Below the pieces are notes generated by a model. It saw only the letters and a program-made list of their open reading frames with translations. It did not search any database and was not told where the DNA came from. 64,000 nucleotides of DNA from Okeania sp034190295 (GTDB lineage: Bacteria; Cyanobacteriota; Cyanobacteriia; Cyanobacteriales; Microcoleaceae), in the NCBI GenBank assembly GCA_034190295.1, contig JAXHSW010000002.1, forward strand, positions 62,001-126,000. The letters are read 5' to 3'. This document shows, piece after piece, positions 1-9,540 of this stretch (position 1 is its first letter; every line of letters begins with the position of its first letter). The translations under genes and the position numbers were made by a program.

Positions 1-6
1 AAAAAT

Positions 7-195
7 ATGAAAAATTTACCTAAAAATAATCAAGAAGGTATTTGGAAAAAACATATAGTTAAAACGAAGAGAAAAGGATATTTCCGGAACATACAGGAGG
101 TAAAGGTTGTAGCTAAAATAGCAAACATGGTTCAAGAACCATCTACATCAAAATCATTGACATCAAAGGTTTGGGTAGTTTATAGCTCTCTGTAA
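7..195 (+). CDS. Hypothetical small basic protein (doubtful)
   Basis: A 62-residue reading frame rich in Lys and Arg, with no recognised domain, signal peptide or membrane segment. Its start lies at the window edge and no Shine-Dalgarno is visible. The one supporting observation is the strong intrinsic terminator at 266-299 in the same direction, which shows that some transcript ends here. It could be a real small gene, the tail of a degraded gene, or chance. Confidence 0.25.
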   Translation: MKNLPKNNQEGIWKKHIVKTKRKGYFRNIQEVKVVAKIANMVQEPSTSKSLTSKVWVVYSSL

Positions 196-265
196 ATATA
201 GTATCTATATCGATCCGCTTGTTTGAAAAAAACTGGTGGTCATACAAAAATTAATCAGTATAAGG

Positions 266-299
266 GTTTCCAAAAGTTAAAAATTTGGAAACTTTTTTT
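266..299 (+). terminator. Intrinsic terminator
   Basis: A perfect 9-bp stem GTTTCCAAA/TTTGGAAAC with a 9-nt A-rich loop is followed directly by seven T. It would end a plus-strand transcript arriving from the left edge of the window. Confidence 0.8.
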
Positions 300-960
300 A
301 TTCAATTTGTTTTTTTAAGGAACTACATATCGATCTTTTCTGTCGCGGTTTTAACGATCCACCTGACAAGGGGATTTGAGTCCATAAGCAATTTTCCCCT
401 CTGTCTTCTTCAATAGGGTTAACAAAAGATCCTCAAATTCAGCAACTTGAAAAAATCAAACACTCACCAATAAATTAATTATGTAAAGACAAATATTTGT
501 ATATATAAATAATTCTATTATTCAATAGATTAATTATTATTATTTGAATTATATAAAAATCTTATTTTACTCGGCCAGATTATTTGTATAGCAGAAGGAA
601 GAAGGAGAAAGGTTAATTATTGATATTCCGTTGTTTTATACCAATTTCATCAAATATTGCTACATTTATGGAAGAGTTAGCACCAGAACACCGTAGTAGG
701 GAAGTTACATACTAAATCTGTAGAGACTAGGGGAAGAGAAGGATAAAAAAAGAGAAAAAAAGATTAAATATTTACAATATCTGCGAGTGAGAAAATTTTA
801 CACTTAAGGCAAAAAATTATAGTTCTAAGATATAACTACCTTAGCGATCGGGAATAATTAATGACACCAATGAAGATGATAACTGAGTAGGGGAGAATAC
901 TTATCTCATAACTTATTTCTGACTGCTATAATTATATCTTTGGTGCATAAAAGTGTAAAT
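300..960. other. AT-rich spacer without a recognised gene
   Basis: I see no gene, RNA or clear repeat here. The sequence is very AT-rich, with short runs such as ATTATTATT. One GCGATCG site is present near 845. Confidence 0.5.
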
Positions 961-968
961 TAACAAGT

Positions 969-995
969 TTGAGATCAGAAAAAATATGTTATAAT
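969..995 (+). promoter_or_regulatory. Candidate promoter of the AAA-like ATPase gene
   Basis: A perfect -10 hexamer TATAAT lies at 990-995, with TTGAGA at 969-974, spaced 15 bp (shorter than the usual 17). The start codon is about 75 nt downstream, leaving a short leader that contains GGAGGGA before the ATG. Confidence 0.45.
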
Positions 996-1072
996 GCCCA
1001 TCATAAATAAATTTTGATGATTTTTAGGAAAATCACTCTATACCCTCATCAAGTGGAGGGACAGAGTTAAGC

Positions 1073-2443
1073 ATGACAGCCATCGAATCAATATCATTAT
1101 TTACTGAACAGTTAGTAAGAGTTAAAACAGGCAAATCTCTGTCAGACATTGAAAGAGAAGTTCTACGACTATCTTTGTCTGGAAAAACCTATAGCCAAAT
1201 AGCCTATAAATCAGATTATTCTAGAGATTATATTAGCCAAAATGTGGCTCCTAAATTATGGAAATTACTAAGTAATATTCTCAAAGAAAGGATTAGCAAA
1301 ACTAACTGCCTTTCTGTATTAGAAAGAAAACTATTGATTTATCAAGCAAGTATAAAGCAAGGGGCACATACTAGCTTAATTAATACAAATACAATCCAAT
1401 ATTTAGAAATTTATGAAATTAACGATTGTAAATTACTAGATGGAAGAATCCCTATGAGTTCTCCATATTATATAGAACGTGCGGAACAATTAATTTGTTA
1501 TTCAGAAATTAATAAACCAGGATCGTTTCTGCGTATAAAAGCACCCAGACAAATGGGAAAAACTTCTCTATTAATGAGAACTATTAATTATGCTATCAAA
1601 CAACAATATCAGACAGCACGATTAAGTTTACGAAGAGTTGATAGTACAGTTATCAAAGATATCAATAAATTTTTAAGATGGTTTTGTGCTAGTGTAACAA
1701 GAAAATTACAGCTAGAATCAAAGTTGAATGAATATTGGGACGAAGATATTGGTAGTATAGAAAGCTGCACTTTATATTTTCAAGATTATTTGCTTTCTAT
1801 CATAGATAATCCCATAGTTTTAGCAATAGATGAAGTTGATTATATTTTTCAGTCTCCAGAAATAGCAAATGATTTTCTGTCAATGCTGCATTCTTGGTAT
1901 GGAGAAGCAAAGGAAGTTAAACTCTGGCAAAAACTGCGGATAATTTTAGTAAAATCCACAGAAGTTTATATTGCAATGAATATTAATAAATCACCTTTTA
2001 ATATGGGGATAGCTATAGATTTATCCCCGTTTACTCTCGAACAAATCCAGGAATTAGCACGACGTTATAAAATAGAGCTATTACCAGAAGAACTACATAA
2101 ATTAATGCGATTATTGGGTGGTCATCCCTATCTAATTAATATTACTTTTTATCATATTAAATGTCATCATGCCAGTTTAGAAAGCTTAATCAAAACAGCA
2201 GCTACAGACACAGGTATTTATAGTAACCATTTGCATCAATATTTACAAAATCTGCAACAATATCCAGAACTTAAAAGAGCTTTTGAACAGGTACTGCGAG
2301 CTATCACCCCTGTAGAATTAGAGCAAGCGTTGGCATTTAAGTTAAAAAGTATAGGTTTGGTTGTACAGTTAGAAGGTAATTTAGTTATGCCTAGTTGTGA
2401 GTTATACAGGCGATACTTTTATAATGTATTTGTTGGTATATAG
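1073..2443 (+). CDS. HTH plus AAA-like ATPase protein
   Basis: A 456-residue protein. Residues about 1-75 form a helix-turn-helix of the kind found at the N-terminus of cyanobacterial vWA-MoxR-associated (vMAP) proteins (SLSDIEREVLRLSLSGKTY). From about residue 120 there is an AAA-like ATPase (AAA_35 type): Walker A APRQMGKTSLL near residue 160 and Walker B IVLAIDEVDYIF near residue 248. The C-terminal part looks like a winged-helix lid. In cyanobacteria such proteins are often fused to WD40, CHAT or GUN4 effectors; this one is stand-alone and probably a signal-dependent scaffold or regulator. GGAGGGACAGAG upstream could serve as the ribosome site. It is flanked on both sides by repeat-rich spacers. 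The family assignment is good; the function is unknown. Confidence 0.85.
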   Translation: MTAIESISLFTEQLVRVKTGKSLSDIEREVLRLSLSGKTYSQIAYKSDYSRDYISQNVAPKLWKLLSNILKERISKTNCLSVLERKLLIYQASIKQGAHTSLINTNTIQYLEIYEINDCKLLDGRIPMSSPYYIERAEQLICYSEINKPGSFLRIKAPRQMGKTSLLMRTINYAIKQQYQTARLSLRRVDSTVIKDINKFLRWFCASVTRKLQLESKLNEYWDEDIGSIESCTLYFQDYLLSIIDNPIVLAIDEVDYIFQSPEIANDFLSMLHSWYGEAKEVKLWQKLRIILVKSTEVYIAMNINKSPFNMGIAIDLSPFTLEQIQELARRYKIELLPEELHKLMRLLGGHPYLINITFYHIKCHHASLESLIKTAATDTGIYSNHLHQYLQNLQQYPELKRAFEQVLRAITPVELEQALAFKLKSIGLVVQLEGNLVMPSCELYRRYFYNVFVGI

Positions 2444-2463
2444 TTGGCAAGTTTAGGCACTAA

Positions 2464-2618
2464 TATCATGTCCAGTTGAATACTTATAAATAAATGACGG
2501 AGTCCTCAGGAGTCAGTCAGACCGAGTCAACCCACCCCTAACCCCTCCCAGGAGGGGAAGAAAGAAGAAAGAAGGAAGAGGAGAAAGTTTTTTTATCGCT
2601 AATTATCCGGACATAATA
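2464..2618. mobile_element. Miniature element, TATCATGTCCGG family
   Basis: The ends are TATCATGTCCAG and CCGGACATAATA (imperfect inverted repeats), and the flanks are TAA on the left and TGA on the right, close to the 3-bp duplication seen at intact copies. The interior holds low-complexity GGAGTCAG and CCACCCCTAACCCC text. It lies just after the stop of the ATPase gene. Confidence 0.6.
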
Positions 2619-2800
2619 TGACATATAAAGACAAGTACCTTTTTGGGGTCGATAAAAGTGCCTGGTTTTCAGCTCTTCATCCTCCAAAAGGAGCGTATTT
2701 TAGGCTCATAGTTGGGCAGAAAAATCATTCTTACAATTCTTACTCCTACCTGCTCGCTCATTCCCCTCCTGGGAGGGGTTAGGGGTGGGTTTTCTCCTGA

Positions 2801-2945
2801 TATAGAATCCGGTTATACAGTATATGTTTATAATTCTATCCACACTTCAATATTAAATCCCCCATCTCCCCATCTCCCCATCTCCCCATCTCCCCATCTC
2901 CCCATCCCCCCATCTCATGTAATAAGTATTCAACCGGATTCTATA
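2801..2945. mobile_element. Miniature element with TATAGAATCCGG ends
   Basis: Perfect 12-bp terminal inverted repeats, TATAGAATCCGG at 2801-2812 and CCGGATTCTATA at 2934-2945, are flanked by a 3-bp direct repeat TGA on both sides (2798-2800 and 2946-2948). The ends and duplication length suggest a variant of the TATCATGTCCGG family. The interior includes a tandem CTCCCCAT run. There is no coding capacity. Confidence 0.65.
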
Positions 2946-3062
2946 TGACTTCCCCTCCACGGTCGGGGTTAGGGGTGGGTTCTCCACGGTCGCGGTTAGG
3001 GGTGGATTGTCTCCAGTATAGCTGTCTCCTACCCCTACTAAAAAACTTTCCATAAGCAAACC

Positions 3063-4196
3063 CTAACTTAATGGTTCTTGCTGAGTCGTACAATGTATTC
3101 CTCCGCCTCCTGCCGCAATTTCATCAATATTAATTTGCACAATATCTCGACTGGGGAAAAGTTCTGCTAGAGTTTCTTTGGCACGACGGTCAGTCTGGCG
3201 ATCGCCAAATTCTGGTGCAATAACAGCACCGTTAATCACATAAAAATTAATATATCCTACTGCAAAGTCATCACTTTCGTATCCCGGTCGTATTCTTTTC
3301 GGTGCTTCCAGTACAACAACTTCTAGTTTTTTCCCATCCGCATCTGTTGACGACCGCAAAATTTCTAAATGTTTTTTGGTAACAGCATGGTCAAAAGATT
3401 CAGGGTCTGGATCGTATCCCGCAACAACAACACCGGGACGAACAAAACGGGCATAAAAATCTGTATGTCCATCGGTAAGATCATAACCTCTGATACCCGG
3501 TAACCAGATAATTTTACGCAACCCCAATAAAGACTTCAATTCTGTTTCGCAATCAATTTTGCTCCAACCGGGATTGCGATTATTATTGATAATACAACTT
3601 TCAGTTACGATCGCCGTACCACGACCATCAACTTCAATACCGCCTCCTTCAAATACAAGTTTTGTATTAATTAGCGGTACTCCTGATTTTTGTGCCACAA
3701 ACTTAGCCACCTCAGCATCGCGGTCGTGATATTGCTTATTTCCCCAACCATTAAAATTAAAATCAATAGCTGCTTTCTGACCTGCTTCATTCACCACAAA
3801 AACTGGCCCTGTATCTCTAATCCAAAGGTCATCTATTGGGCAAACAATCAACTCCACACTAGAACTACATTTAGCTGCGGCCACATCATAGTCTCCCTCA
3901 CGAACTAACATTTTTACGGGTTCATATTTGGCGATCGCTCTGGCGATGTTTGCTAGATTATCTTGTACGCCAGAATAGTATTTATGTCCCCAAATATCTT
4001 TACTTGCACTAAATGCCATCCAAGTACACAAATGAGGTTCGGTTTCATCTGGCATATAAAACGAGGATTTTGATGACATAGAAGATGATGTTTGATTTGA
4101 TAATTGAGGATTAGTTGTGGCAAAACTGACTAAATTCTTGAGAACAATATAGCTTGATGTTGTCGATATTAACTGGAGAAAAAACCGTCTATTCAT
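3063..4196 (-). CDS. Agmatine deiminase / peptidyl-arginine deiminase family protein
   Basis: A guanidine-group-modifying enzyme of the PAD_porph family, which hydrolyses agmatine to N-carbamoylputrescine or deiminates peptidyl-arginine. Family motifs are present in order: WMAFSASKDIWG, the DDLWIRDTGP substrate loop, FNGWG, EGGGIEVDGRG, GHTDFYARF, and the C-terminal GGGGIHCTTQQEP carrying the catalytic Cys. The N-terminus from this start reads MNRRFFLQLIS followed by a hydrophobic stretch, resembling a Tat-type leader, which suggests export. An upstream in-frame ATG at 4208 exists but lies within the end of a miniature repeat (TATCATGTCCG), so I prefer 4196. No neighbouring polyamine gene is seen. 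Agmatine versus peptide substrate cannot be decided from sequence. Confidence 0.85.
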   Translation of the reverse strand: MNRRFFLQLISTTSSYIVLKNLVSFATTNPQLSNQTSSSMSSKSSFYMPDETEPHLCTWMAFSASKDIWGHKYYSGVQDNLANIARAIAKYEPVKMLVREGDYDVAAAKCSSSVELIVCPIDDLWIRDTGPVFVVNEAGQKAAIDFNFNGWGNKQYHDRDAEVAKFVAQKSGVPLINTKLVFEGGGIEVDGRGTAIVTESCIINNNRNPGWSKIDCETELKSLLGLRKIIWLPGIRGYDLTDGHTDFYARFVRPGVVVAGYDPDPESFDHAVTKKHLEILRSSTDADGKKLEVVVLEAPKRIRPGYESDDFAVGYINFYVINGAVIAPEFGDRQTDRRAKETLAELFPSRDIVQINIDEIAAGGGGIHCTTQQEPLS

Positions 4197-4202
4197 AAGT
4201 AA

Positions 4203-4327
4203 TATCATGTCCGCTTGAATACTTACACTTTGGAAGAAGGAAGGCAGAGGAAAGAAGACAGAAGGCAGAAGGGAATATTGCTTCTAAGGGTAATGGTTTT
4301 TTAATCGCTGATTATCCGGACATGATA
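4203..4327. mobile_element. Miniature element, TATCATGTCCGG family
   Basis: The left end TATCATGTCCG is at 4203-4213 and the right end CCGGACATGATA at 4316-4327, flanked on both sides by TAA, a perfect 3-bp target duplication. It is 125 bp long with a GAAGGCAGAAGG-type interior and no coding capacity. Its left end lies 7 bp from the start codon of the deiminase gene and contains a spurious in-frame ATG for that gene. Confidence 0.75.
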
Positions 4328-4593
4328 TAACAGAAAAATCCGATCAAAAATAGTATTTATTAGGAAAATATTCTCCTGTTCTTCCTCTTCCTTCTTCTTT
4401 CTTCCCCTCCTGGGAGCAGGGCTAATTCTTTGTCGTCAGAGAATATTCATAAGAAATACATTTAATTGTGCAAGTATACAAATCTCTCCATCTCCCCATC
4501 CCCCCATCTCCCCATCTCCCCATCTCCCCAAATTCTCCTCCACGGTCGGGGCCCGCGGGTGGGTTGACTCGGTCTTCCTCCGTCGTTATTTAT

Positions 4594-4685
4594 CAGGACT
4601 TACGCAGAGGCACCACATCTAGTGAGTAGGAATGCAATTTTCCCCTACAGGTGGCGTATAATTTCGTCTGCGTGCGTAAGTCCTG
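4594..4685. mobile_element. Miniature element, CAGGACTTACGCA family
   Basis: A 92-bp element with ends CAGGACTTACGCA and TGCGTAAGTCCTG, flanked by a perfect 5-bp direct repeat TTTAT. It is the same length as the copy at 53550-53641. The interior includes TAGGAATGCAATTTT and CCCCTACA, shared with other copies. It is non-coding and forms a long hairpin. Confidence 0.8.
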
Positions 4686-4810
4686 TTTATTTTATAACTG
4701 TTCAACCGGACATGATATAAGACCAAGACCTAACACCTATCTTTTTACTAACAATAGAGTTGTTTCTTATTTATATTGAAAAGTTATTTTGCAGTAATTA
4801 ATATAGCTAT
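4686..4810. repeat. Solo end of the TATCATGTCCGG family
   Basis: At about 4702-4718 the text CAACCGGACATGATA followed by TAA matches the end of the miniature family, but I could not find its partner end nearby. It is probably a decayed copy. Confidence 0.4.
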
Positions 4811-5038
4811 TTAACTTTCTTGTTGATAAGAAGTTACATGAGCAGTAAACCAAGTCCCTGGAGCAAAAGCCATATTAATTGTTGCTCCTTCATTTTTATG
4901 CTGAAGGAATAATAAAACACCATCTTTTACCTGTGCTTCATCTGCCTGAACGTATTGTTCTCCTTTTTCTGCTACATCTTTAGTTACCCGCACATACCAA
5001 TAGTAACGACCGTAATCGATCGGTTCATTATTACTCAC
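4811..5038 (-). CDS. Conserved-looking small hypothetical protein
   Basis: A 75-residue soluble protein with no signal peptide or membrane helix, rich in aromatic residues near the N-terminus (YGRYYWYVRV). It resembles small single-domain proteins seen in cyanobacterial genomes, but I do not recognise a named family. It is monocistronic, with an AT-rich spacer on either side. The even composition and absence of repeat text favour a real gene. Confidence 0.6.
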   Translation of the reverse strand: MSNNEPIDYGRYYWYVRVTKDVAEKGEQYVQADEAQVKDGVLLFLQHKNEGATINMAFAPGTWFTAHVTSYQQES

Positions 5039-5770
5039 TTAGTTTTACCCCTATTTAACGGCACTTGACTTGCTGGATTATAAATCTCTATGATTATTCT
5101 GTCAAGCTAAATTAAGCAGATATTATATTTTCCAGATCGGCTAAAATTTTAGTAATATAGCAATCTTATTTTAGTTGTGAGATATTGTAGATTTTAGGGA
5201 ATGAGGAATAGGGAATAGGGAATAGGAAACACCGAAGTAATAAAATTATCATAAATCATTCCGGATTAGTATATTTTAGATAAAATCACTGAATAATTAG
5301 CACTTAAAGCACCTTATTGACTGCGCCACTGGTTATTTCCCTACAGGGATAAAAAAGCAAAAAATCCTTTGAATAAATGCTCTTATTTGAAAAAAGGTAA
5401 TGATTAATTATTGATTTTAAATTGTTGATTTTCTCACTATTTTTCTAGTTACTAACAAACTCAAAAAAATTAGCATCTTCAATAATATTAAATCCGTTTA
5501 ATTGGACATAAAAAAAACTTCAATTGTCATAACTACGCTCATATTTATCGAAAAATTGTGGTTTAAAACCTCCCCTTTTAAGGGGATAATAAATAAAAAA
5601 AATCCTTTGAGTCAATCCTATCCGTTTTCAAGGAGAGGTAATTATTAATTATTAATTATTAATTATTAATTATTAATTATTAATTGTTGAAGATTCTCTC
5701 TCCTCCTGACTCCTGACTCCCCCTCCTGGGAGGGATTAGGGGTGGGTTGACTCCTCCTTACTTAACCAAT
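5039..5770. other. Spacer with low-complexity repeats
   Basis: No gene recognised. It holds a GGGAATAG run near 5208, a TTAATTATTAA tandem run at about 5640-5688, and a CCCCTCCTGGGAGGG palindromic text near 5720, all shared with other spacers of this window. A MITE-derived end overlaps the 3' end of the next gene. Confidence 0.5.
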
Positions 5771-6358
5771 CTATAACTGTTTAACCGGATTTAATATAAT
5801 TGCCTCATCAAAAATAGTATTAGTTAAATTTGCATCCTCAAAGGATGTTTTTGATAACTTCTCCAACTTGATAATAACTTGAAAAAACAAAATTATAGCC
5901 AATCCAAAAATTATTCCAGAACCCAAAAATAATAACAATGTCTTGAGTATATTTCCAGCAAAAAAAGAGATAATACCACTCGAACCAATAACTGCTGAAG
6001 TACCTGTTAAAACCGCAGCAATAATCTCATTCTCCGCATTAGTAATAGCAACTGCCACAACCCCAGTTCCAATTAAAGCAGTAACCCCTGCCATTCCACC
6101 AGCAACAAAACTCGCAAAAGCACTCGCAATAGTAACAGCGATCGCAGCTCCAGCACAACGGGCGATCGTAATCCTAATCTTTCTTCTACATTGTCCAATT
6201 GTTGCACCTCTAAAATTGGCCTCTGTCAGAATAGCGCCCTGAAAATTGCAACCTCTGAGATCGCAACCACTAAAATTAGCCCCTGTCAGGTCTTGACCTT
6301 GAAAATCACGATGTCGTAAGTCTTGGTGAGAAAAATCTAAAGGTAATAGTTGATTCAT
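5771..6358 (-). CDS. Pentapeptide-repeat membrane protein
   Basis: A 195-residue protein. Residues about 11-52 are pentapeptide repeats of A(N/D)LXX type (LTGANFSGCDLRGCNFQGAI), followed by hydrophobic segments between about 60 and 165 that probably form three to four membrane helices, and a short second pentapeptide block near 172-188 (SFEDANLTNTIF). The role is unknown; such proteins may act as scaffolds at membranes. The last ten or so codons and the stop coincide with a miniature-element end (reverse complement of CTATAACTGTTTAACCGG), so the native C-terminus was probably replaced by repeat-derived sequence. The start is ATG with no clear Shine-Dalgarno. Confidence 0.75.
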   Translation of the reverse strand: MNQLLPLDFSHQDLRHRDFQGQDLTGANFSGCDLRGCNFQGAILTEANFRGATIGQCRRKIRITIARCAGAAIAVTIASAFASFVAGGMAGVTALIGTGVVAVAITNAENEIIAAVLTGTSAVIGSSGIISFFAGNILKTLLLFLGSGIIFGLAIILFFQVIIKLEKLSKTSFEDANLTNTIFDEAIILNPVKQL

Positions 6359-7058
6359 GGTATTTTCAAAAAGGAATTAAGTAGTATAATGCTTGAATAA
6401 TTAATTATTAATTATTAATTGTTAATTATTAATTATTATCTATCCTTAAAATAATAGGATTGGCGAAAGGGATGCTTCTTTAGTAACAAATTTTTCAATT
6501 AAACCACGTTTCCTTAAAGATTATACTGCTTTAAAAAAAATCGTACTCTGATGAAAAATCTGGTTGTTTACTAGAAATATATTCTCCTATCTCCTAGTTC
6601 CCTAACCACAGTATAACCAATTTTTTAGACTCTATTTTTAGGTTAATTTATGTTAATTATGAATAGAAAATGTTGACAAATTATCGCACATAAATTATCA
6701 ATTATTCTCCCCTAATCCCTACTCCCTCTTTTGGAGGAGATGTTTATTGGTGGAATAGAACTTGAGTAGCAAGTCATTAAAAATCCAGAGATTTAAAATT
6801 TTAATAAAAACAATCGTGCCGTATTGCCAATGCCACATCACTATATAGTAATATGATTTTAGTTGTGAGATATTGGATATTTTTAGGCAATAGGCAATAG
6901 GCAACAGGCAACAGGCAACAGAGAAGAAGAAAAAAACGAATACATAAGAGTAAGATAACTGCTATATTCTATGCTTTAAAGGAACATCTCAATTCTCACA
7001 TCTGATTCCCGATCGCTATATAATATATAAATGTAAATATTGATAAAATTTAACCACT
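6359..7058. other. AT-rich spacer
   Basis: No gene I can defend. It contains ATTAATTATT runs near 6400-6440 and a GCAACAGGCAACAGGCAACAG run near 6899-6920. Just before the next gene, TATAAT near 7018-7023 is a candidate -10 element. Confidence 0.45.
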
Positions 7059-7580
7059 ATGAAACTGCCAAAAATTACTACTATTACCCTATTAATAATT
7101 GCCGGATTAACTACGCCAATCCTAGCAGAAAATGCCAATGATATCCGAAGATTTTTAGACAACCCATCAGCAGTTTGTCAAGGATGCGACCTCAGTGGAG
7201 CTGACCTTAGTAATATCAGACGACGAGGTGCAAAACTTAGACAAGCGAACTTAACAAATGCCGACTTAAGCAAAAGTAATTTTAGTGCTTCTTACTTTAC
7301 TTGTGCTGACTTAGCTGATGCTAACCTGCAAAATACTAACCTCCAATGGTCTAATTTAGTCGATGCTAATCTCCGTGGAGTTGACCTCAGAGGTGCTGAC
7401 CTCAGCAAGACCGATCTAAGTGGTGCTATTTTCGAGGGTGCTTTAACAGAAGGAGTAATATTAGAAGGAGCAAAAATGCCTGATGGAGCCACTATTTATG
7501 ATGGCCGTGGTTTAGAATCATTTCAACCTAGACCAATTTTATCTCAAGCACGAGTTCAATGTCTGGGAGACCAAAAATAA
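7059..7580 (+). CDS. Secreted pentapeptide-repeat protein
   Basis: A 173-residue protein with a Sec signal peptide (MKLPKITTITLLIIAGLTTPILA) and cleavage probable near residue 23. The mature part has a short Cys pair (CQGCDLSGADLS) followed by about 17 pentapeptide repeats to residue about 145, predicted to fold as a right-handed quadrilateral beta-helix in the periplasm or thylakoid lumen. The molecular function is unknown. The stop codon TAA at 7578-7580 is part of the 8-bp target duplication of a miniature element that inserted directly downstream. Confidence 0.85.
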   Translation: MKLPKITTITLLIIAGLTTPILAENANDIRRFLDNPSAVCQGCDLSGADLSNIRRRGAKLRQANLTNADLSKSNFSASYFTCADLADANLQNTNLQWSNLVDANLRGVDLRGADLSKTDLSGAIFEGALTEGVILEGAKMPDGATIYDGRGLESFQPRPILSQARVQCLGDQK

Positions 7581-7582
7581 TC

Positions 7583-7798
<216 letters not shown>

Positions 7799-8211
7799 AA
7801 ATAATCTTATAGCAGGGAACAGGGAACAGTCGGAAAAACATTTCCCCTGATTCGGAGCATCATCAGCATAAGTCTGCTCCCTACTTATCTATTGGTATAA
7901 TCTTGAAGTTCGGTTGAAGAATAAAACCTCATACTATTGATATAAAATCACTTCAAATTATGATTAATTAGTTTGGAATTAGGTCTGGAGAGAGTAATTT
8001 TTTAATAGTGTAATGAATGGTTAAATTATTTGATATTATAGGCGTTGTTAAAACTCCCTATTTCTCTCTCCCAACTTAAAATTTGTTTGTTTGTTTTTGA
8101 TTTTTACCGAACAATTAAACTTGAAAGCTTCTACGCATCAAGAAGAAAAAAATCATTTTAATCAATCCTCTAATTTTAAGGAGAGGTAATTATACAGCGC
8201 TTCCCGTTGTT

Positions 8212-8443
8212 ATGAGGTACACCCATCGCGGGCAAGATGCCCGCACTACAATATTTTCATCATTTACCCTGTACTTCATTTGCCAGAAATATGCTGTAAA
8301 TGATAATTATTAATTGTTGAATCTTATATGAGGTACACCCATCGCGGGCAAGATGCCCGCACTACAATATTTTCATCATTTACCCTGTACTTCATTTGCC
8401 AGAAATATGCTGTAAATGATAATTATTAATTGTTGAATCTTAT
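8212..8443. repeat. Two 116-bp direct repeats
   Basis: The segment 8212-8327 is repeated essentially without change at 8328-8443. Each unit contains the hairpin GCGGGCAAGATGCCCGC and ends in AATTATTAATTGTTGAATCTTA. The second copy ends 9 bp before the next start codon, so the lyase gene lies directly behind the duplication. It is probably a recent tandem duplication. Confidence 0.9.
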
Positions 8444-8451
8444 CTGAAAAT

Positions 8452-9447
8452 ATGTCTATTTATCCCTCAAAATCAGCCGATAATTTTGTAGTTAATTACA
8501 ATAATATTACCACAGCAGCTAATCGTTTATTTTCGGTGGCTCATCGCACACCTGTAATAACTTCAACAACTGTAAATCAACTAACTAAATGTCAAGTATT
8601 TTTCAAGTGTGAAAATTTTCAACGTACAGGTTCATTTAAGTTTAGAGGAGCTTACAACGCTCTTTCTCAACTATCAGAAACTCAAAAACAATCGGGGGTA
8701 TTAACCTATTCTTCGGGAAATCATGCTCAAGCGATCGCCTTAGCAGGAAAATTATTAAATATTCCCACAACTATAGTTATGCCCGATAATGCTCCACAAG
8801 TAAAAAAAACAGCTACTCGTGGTTATGGAGCAGAGATAATTTTCTATGATGTAAATGAAATAAGTAGAGAAAAATTAGCTCAAAAAATTGCTCAAGAAAA
8901 AGGTTCGATTGTTATTCCTCCTTATGACCATTGTGATATTATTGCCGGACAAGGTACAACAGCTTTAGAATTAATTGAAGAAGTAGGAAGTTTAGATTTA
9001 CTATTAGTATGTTGTGGTGGGGGTGGTTTACTTTCCGGTTGCGCGATCGCTACTAAAAACCTCTTAAAAAACTGTCGAGTTATTGGCGTGGAACCGAAAA
9101 ATGCCGATGATGCAACTCGGTCTTTTTATTCTCAAACTCTACAAACTATATCTAATCCTAATACTATTGCTGATGGTGCTAGAACACCTTATTTAGGAAA
9201 GTTAAATTTCCCATTAATTTTGAATTATGTTGATGATATGGTGACAGTTTCAGAGGAGGAAATTTTAAGAACAATGTATTTTATGTGGGAGAGAATGAAA
9301 TTAGTAATAGAACCCACTGGAACATTAGCAGCAGCAGCTTTGTTAGAAGGTATTGTTAAAGTTTATGGTGTGAAAGTAGGGGTAATTATTAGTGGAGGAA
9401 ATGTGGATTTAAAACAGGTGGGAGAATTGTTTAAATCTCTTGATTAA
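8452..9447 (+). CDS. PLP-dependent threonine/serine ammonia-lyase or racemase
   Basis: A 331-residue fold-type II pyridoxal-phosphate enzyme of the threonine dehydratase / serine racemase / threo-3-hydroxyaspartate ammonia-lyase group. The motif SFKFRGAYNAL carries the Schiff-base Lys (near residue 64), SSGNHAQAIALAG binds the carboxylate, and CCGGGGLLSG (near residue 187) is the Gly-rich phosphate loop. The length matches the short catabolic forms that lack the C-terminal ACT regulatory domains of biosynthetic IlvA. Expected reaction: dehydration of a beta-hydroxy amino acid to a 2-oxo acid plus ammonia, in the cytosol. No Shine-Dalgarno is visible, because the 116-bp repeat abuts the start. 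The exact substrate is open. Confidence 0.85.
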   Translation: MSIYPSKSADNFVVNYNNITTAANRLFSVAHRTPVITSTTVNQLTKCQVFFKCENFQRTGSFKFRGAYNALSQLSETQKQSGVLTYSSGNHAQAIALAGKLLNIPTTIVMPDNAPQVKKTATRGYGAEIIFYDVNEISREKLAQKIAQEKGSIVIPPYDHCDIIAGQGTTALELIEEVGSLDLLLVCCGGGGLLSGCAIATKNLLKNCRVIGVEPKNADDATRSFYSQTLQTISNPNTIADGARTPYLGKLNFPLILNYVDDMVTVSEEEILRTMYFMWERMKLVIEPTGTLAAAALLEGIVKVYGVKVGVIISGGNVDLKQVGELFKSLD

Positions 9448-9465
9448 CTGTAAATAAATGAATAA

Positions 9466-9540
9466 TTTGACCAAATTGAAAGTTTAGGAGCTAAAATAAT
9501 TAGCAAGTCAACTATTGAACAATTAAGTTATTTGCTCTAA
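9466..9540 (+). pseudogene. Possible tail of a DUF4351/Rpn-type protein
   Basis: The frame QIESLGAKIISKSTIEQLSY, ending at the TAA at 9538-9540, has the spacing of the C-terminal helical DUF4351 segment common in cyanobacterial Rpn/PD-(D/E)XK proteins (pattern QLE.LAEALL.F.S.E.L..WL). A stop lies immediately upstream, so only 24 codons survive. It overlaps by one base the start codon of the next gene. Assignment by pattern only. Confidence 0.3.

Noticed and set aside
2712..3059. Open frames on both strands in the CTCCCCAT-rich spacer
   Set aside because: The translations are low-complexity (Pro/Ser or Gly/Trp repeats) made of tandem spacer repeats within a miniature element.
8212..8443. CRISPR-like direct repeat
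   Set aside because: Only two adjacent copies of 116 bp with no spacers; a simple tandem duplication.
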